From NCBI GenBank assembly GCA_902363735.1, contig CABJBA010000007.1:62001-126000 (forward strand): a stretch of DNA of 64,000 nucleotides, given 5' to 3'. Position 1 is the stretch's first letter. Each line of letters opens with the position of its first letter. Source of the stretch: Clostridiaceae bacterium. GTDB lineage: Bacteria; Bacillota; Clostridia; Lachnospirales; Lachnospiraceae. Below the pieces are notes generated by a model. It was not told where the DNA came from. It ran no database searches and saw nothing but the letters and a program-made list of their open reading frames with translations. Shown piece after piece: positions 61,449 to 64,000 of this stretch. A program made the translations under genes and the position numbers.

Positions 61449-61491
61449 TGTTGTATAATATGCAACAGTATTTTTCATAACTTTCGAAAGT
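61449..61491. promoter_or_regulatory. Divergent control region of the LysR gene
   Basis: Two dyads lie between the divergent starts: TGTTG (61449-61453) with CAACA (61463-61467), which frames TATAATATG, and the perfect 12-base palindrome ACTTTCGAAAGT (61480-61491). The first has the T-N11-A look of a LysR box. Both are candidates for LysR binding. Confidence 0.5.
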
Positions 61492-61588
61492 TTTGTTACT
61501 TTTAATTATAAATACTCTTGAAAAAAAGTACACTATATATTATAAATGTAGATATAGCCATAGACTATACCATTGGAGGACCTACTTT

Positions 61589-62527
61589 ATGAATTTATAT
61601 CATCTGGAATATATTGCAGAAGTTGCAAAGACATTGAATATAACGGAGGCAGCCAAAAATCTTAACATTTCACAGCCCACCCTAAGCATTTATATGAAGA
61701 AACTGGAAAATGATCTGGGACTTTCTCTGTTTCAGCGTTCCAATAATACGCTGATAATCACGGAAGCCGGAAAAAAATATGCAGATGCCTGTGCACAGAT
61801 ACTGGAAATCCGCGATCACCTCTATAAGGAATTATTTGGCTCAAATACTGCTCACATTCGTTTGGGGACTTTAAGTTCAAGCTTTTCCGTGTTCACTAAC
61901 GTATTATGTAGATTTAAGCAGTTGTACCCTCAGACAATGCTTCAACCAGCCATCTTTTCCTCAGAAGGTGTATATAAAGAATTAGTAATCGGTTCCATTG
62001 ATATTGGTTTTGTAACCTCTTATTCTCACGACTTCTCTAACCTTTATAAAAATACCAGGTATATTATTGCTCAAGAATATGAAATGATGGTGCTAATACA
62101 TAAAAAAAATTCTGTTTATAAGAAATTAAACTTAGAAAACGGAGAACTAAGCAATTCTGATTACAAAAAGCTAGAAAAGCTGACATTATTTTCTGGAACC
62201 AACAATATGGTGAAATCATGGTATCATGAATATCTGCTGCCCAAGCTTCAGATAATTCCAGCAAAGGAATTGGCAATTAATGATGTCTCCTTTGCTTCCC
62301 GGTCTCTCGCGTTGGAAGACAGCTTTATGATCCTTCCCTATAGCAGAATTGATTCAAACGAGCTCGCTCAAATTCCATTTTCATTTCATCCAAAAATATA
62401 CAAACTTTTTATCTATCTCAAAAATCACGTACTGTCAGAACCGGAAAATATATTGATTAAAATAGCTCTAGAGGAATTTCAACAGGATCCTTATTACTAT
62501 CATATTCCTCCAACATCATTCCAGTAA
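61589..62527 (+). CDS. LysR-family regulator
   Basis: The start MNLYHLEYIAEVAKTLNITE has TTGGAGG 9 bases upstream; the longer frame is rejected. The 312-residue protein has the LysR winged HTH (AAKNLNISQPTLSIYMKKLE) and a periplasmic-binding-like effector domain (IRLGTLSSSFSVFTNVLCRF, GSIDIGFVTS). It is divergent from the UxuA-like/SLC13/MBL operon, which it should control. The effector is unknown, probably a pathway intermediate. Confidence 0.92.
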   Translation: MNLYHLEYIAEVAKTLNITEAAKNLNISQPTLSIYMKKLENDLGLSLFQRSNNTLIITEAGKKYADACAQILEIRDHLYKELFGSNTAHIRLGTLSSSFSVFTNVLCRFKQLYPQTMLQPAIFSSEGVYKELVIGSIDIGFVTSYSHDFSNLYKNTRYIIAQEYEMMVLIHKKNSVYKKLNLENGELSNSDYKKLEKLTLFSGTNNMVKSWYHEYLLPKLQIIPAKELAINDVSFASRSLALEDSFMILPYSRIDSNELAQIPFSFHPKIYKLFIYLKNHVLSEPENILIKIALEEFQQDPYYYHIPPTSFQ

Positions 62528-62769
62528 ACTTTTATAAGCCCCGGAAGAAAGTCCTCCTGGATTTGACATATAAACCTCATCTGATAGTAATAGATAAACA
62601 TGTATTTGAAGATGGGGGCTTTGACCTCATTATGTTTTGTAAATATTATCATTGGTATAATCCAGTAAATACATCAGTTCTAATGCACGATTAAGGTCAT
62701 ATATGATGTCAATCATGGGACAGCTTATGTGACTAATTCTTTTGACTTAACTGTTGCTTTGTCCTAATT
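62528..62769. other. Gap without an intact gene
   Basis: The sequence up to the recombinase relic is AT-rich, with no frame supported by a ribosome binding site. A fragment reading LVRRVFPL just before the relic may be part of the decayed recombinase gene. Confidence 0.4.
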
Positions 62770-62935
62770 GGTGAGAAGAGTCTTTCCTCTGTAACAATCA
62801 GAATTTTGCAACAAATTTGTGTATTGATAATGTAAGAAAAACGGAAATTCCCATATCTACGATTTAAATATTTTGATGGGACATGAAAGTATAGAAACAA
62901 CTAAAAATTTGAACATTTCGCCCATGAAATTATAG
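62770..62935 (+). pseudogene. Tyrosine recombinase (XerD-like) relic
   Basis: One frame reads NFATNLCIDNVRKTEIPIST, matching the RHTFAT-L region of tyrosine recombinases. A one-base shift later another frame reads YDLNILMGHESIETTKNLNI and SPMKL-stop, the LMGH-S--TT motif that precedes the catalytic Tyr region. The catalytic Tyr is lost or replaced by Leu, and no upstream core is intact. The relic lies about 130 bases from the 3' end of a tRNA-Lys gene, a classic integration target. Confidence 0.6.
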
Positions 62936-63065
62936 CTGCTGAGAATAGTATTTCACACTTGGACAATGTCTTTAAAACTTGATAGAACGGGGACTCGGGA
63001 ATATTTTTACGCAAAATAAAAGCCCCAACCCCACAGCTCTCTGTCTGCAAAACCGGAACTTTTGA

Positions 63066-63138
63066 TGCGCCTTCAGGGACTCGAACCCTGGACAAATAGA
63101 TTAAGAGTCTACTGCTCTACCAACTGAGCTAAAGGCGC
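63066..63138 (-). tRNA. tRNA-Lys (anticodon CTT)
   Basis: The 73-base cloverleaf starts GCGCCTTTAGCTCAGTTGGT, has anticodon loop CTCTTAA (anticodon CTT at positions 34-36) and the T-arm GGTTCGAGTCC, and ends GAAGGCGC plus A. The acceptor stem pairs fully. CCA is not encoded. Confidence 0.97.
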
Positions 63139-63244
63139 TTGTTTATCTTTTGTTGTGCCATGTCTCAGGCACGTGTGTAATTATATATCCGTATCCGTCA
63201 AAAGTCAACACCTTTTTTACAAAAATTTCACAAGTATTTTAATT

Positions 63245-63397
63245 TTATTTATTATTCTTATTTTTCTTTAAGCTTCCACCCAGAGCTTTGTTCACTTCCG
63301 TAAAGGATTTGTTTAAAATGAGCATTTGCCGGTTCAGTTCTGCCTTACCGCTGGTGGCCTGGCTAAGTTTCCCTGTAATCTTATTTTTCATTCCCAT
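63245..63397 (-). CDS. Small basic hypothetical protein (50 residues)
   Basis: The start MGMKNKITGKLSQATSGKAE has CGGAG 8 bases upstream; the frame runs further to 63484 but that part is made of the hairpin and is probably not translated. The protein is highly basic (ending LGGSLKKNKNNK). Function is unknown. Confidence 0.45.
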   Translation of the reverse strand: MGMKNKITGKLSQATSGKAELNRQMLILNKSFTEVNKALGGSLKKNKNNK

Positions 63398-63425
63398 AAA
63401 GGCTGCTCCGTTCCCTTTTTTCTTA

Positions 63426-63480
63426 TTATATGCGAAACCGGCGTCCAGGTTTAAGACCTTGGCGCCGGTTTCGCATATAA
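63426..63480. repeat. Perfect 18-base inverted repeat behind trmB
   Basis: The left arm 63426-63443 (TTATATGCGAAACCGGCG) and right arm 63463-63480 are exact complements, with a 19-base loop that contains a further AGGT/ACCT dyad. It begins on the base after the trmB stop. There is no T-run on either side, so it is not a standard terminator. Confidence 0.85.
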
Positions 63481-64000
63481 TCAAGCCCTGACTGCTGCAA
63501 GCTTGTAGATGGGATTTCCCTTTGAAGAAAATTTCTCTTCATATTCTGTCATCACATTTCCATCTCCCATTTCGCTATGATGCAGATCAAACGTATGATC
63601 CTTTATCTTCCAGCCTGCCCGTGGGATGGATTCCAGGGAATATTCAAATAGTCCTCTATTGTCGGTTTTAAACTCAACAGCACCTTCCGGCGCTAAAATG
63701 GTGTCGTAAACTGCCATAAATTCCTCAGATGTCAGCCTGCGCTTTGCGTGGCGGTCCTTGGGCCAGGGATCAGAAAAGTTCAGATATATCTTCTGTACCT
63801 CCCCTTTTTCATAAATATCTCCCAGGTTCCTGGCATCCACACACATAAAATAGATATTGTCAAGTTCCAGACCGGCCCGCTTTTGAAGTCCTCTCAAAAG
63901 CACACTGGGGTAACGTTCAATTCCTACATAATTAATTTCCGGGTGAAGGGAGGCCAGCTCCATAATAAAACGTCCCTTTCCCATGCCCACTTCTATTTCT
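63481..64000 (-). CDS. trmB: tRNA (guanine-N7)-methyltransferase, 5' end cut by the window edge
   Basis: The visible 173 or so residues contain the SAM-binding motif GMGKGRFIMELA, the following YVGIERYPSVLLRGLQKR, VDARNLGDIYEKGEVQKIYL then NFSDPWPKDRHAKRRLTSEE (motif with the catalytic Asp and the TrmB hallmark), and the end MTEYEEKFSSKGNPIYKLAA. The frame is open to position 64000. TrmB makes 7-methylguanosine at position 46 of tRNAs. Family length is about 210-220, so roughly 40 N-terminal residues are missing. Confidence 0.95.
   Translation of the reverse strand, partial: EIEVGMGKGRFIMELASLHPEINYVGIERYPSVLLRGLQKRAGLELDNIYFMCVDARNLGDIYEKGEVQKIYLNFSDPWPKDRHAKRRLTSEEFMAVYDTILAPEGAVEFKTDNRGLFEYSLESIPRAGWKIKDHTFDLHHSEMGDGNVMTEYEEKFSSKGNPIYKLAAVRA

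Overview
The window looks like a chromosomal segment of a spore-forming, anaerobic, low-to-mid GC Firmicute, most likely a Lachnospiraceae/Clostridium-type gut organism (Lacrimispora, Hungatella or Enterocloster would fit). The reasons are strong AGGAGG-type ribosome binding sites, a complete F-type ATPase operon, Pta, a LysM-GH18 protein of the sporulation/germination type, Cys-type sulfatases, YesM/YesN-type two-component genes and a clostridial phage. The genus is inferred, not proven.

Layout. (1) 1 to about 9,075: the right part of a prophage. Early genes (annealing-type ATPase, SMC-like ATPase, two-OB-fold SSB-like protein, small phage proteins) run leftwards. A divergent immunity switch (Cro-like/CI-like pair with four operator-like sites) leads rightwards into repressor, ImmA-like peptidase, a secreted cell-wall-repeat protein, a zinc-ribbon/Ltp superinfection-exclusion candidate and a large serine integrase. 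The integrase abuts a LysM-GH18 gene whose reading frame stops abruptly inside the GH18 barrel, so the phage appears to have integrated into a spore-associated hydrolase gene. (2) 9,800-15,100: an accessory strip of small phage-like genes, an IS3-family relic, duplicated promoter/small-hydrophobic-peptide modules and short repeats. (3) 15,193-24,228: core-like genes: an OmpR-type two-component system, a MATE exporter, a four-repeat peptidoglycan-binding NlpC/P60 lipoprotein, a ZIP metal transporter and a YtrA-type GntR/ABC operon with a clear operator. (4) 24,287-34,895: a uronate/glycosaminoglycan-type operon (beta-glucuronidase, permease, hydantoinase-family protein, HExxH protein, heparinase II/III-like lyase, GH88 unsaturated glucuronyl hydrolase) with a divergent AraC regulator. 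(5) 34,953-45,259: atpBEFHAGDC, pta, an alpha/beta hydrolase, a thioesterase and rarD. (6) 45,311-57,937: a long leftward operon with an RbsABC-type importer, two Cys-type sulfatases, and a coupled histidine kinase/response regulator/solute-binding protein triplet. (7) 58,310-62,527: a LysR-controlled cluster of a mannonate-dehydratase-like enzyme, an SLC13-type permease and a metallo-beta-lactamase-fold hydrolase. (8) 62,770-64,000: a tyrosine-recombinase relic, tRNA-Lys(CTT), a small gene, a perfect 18-bp hairpin and the 3' part of trmB.

Regions 4, 6 and 7 together read as equipment for taking up sulfated, uronic-acid-containing glycans, desulfating them, cleaving them by lyase plus unsaturated glucuronidase or by beta-glucuronidase, and passing uronates to an UxuA-like step. 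All assignments come from reading the sequence; no database search was run.
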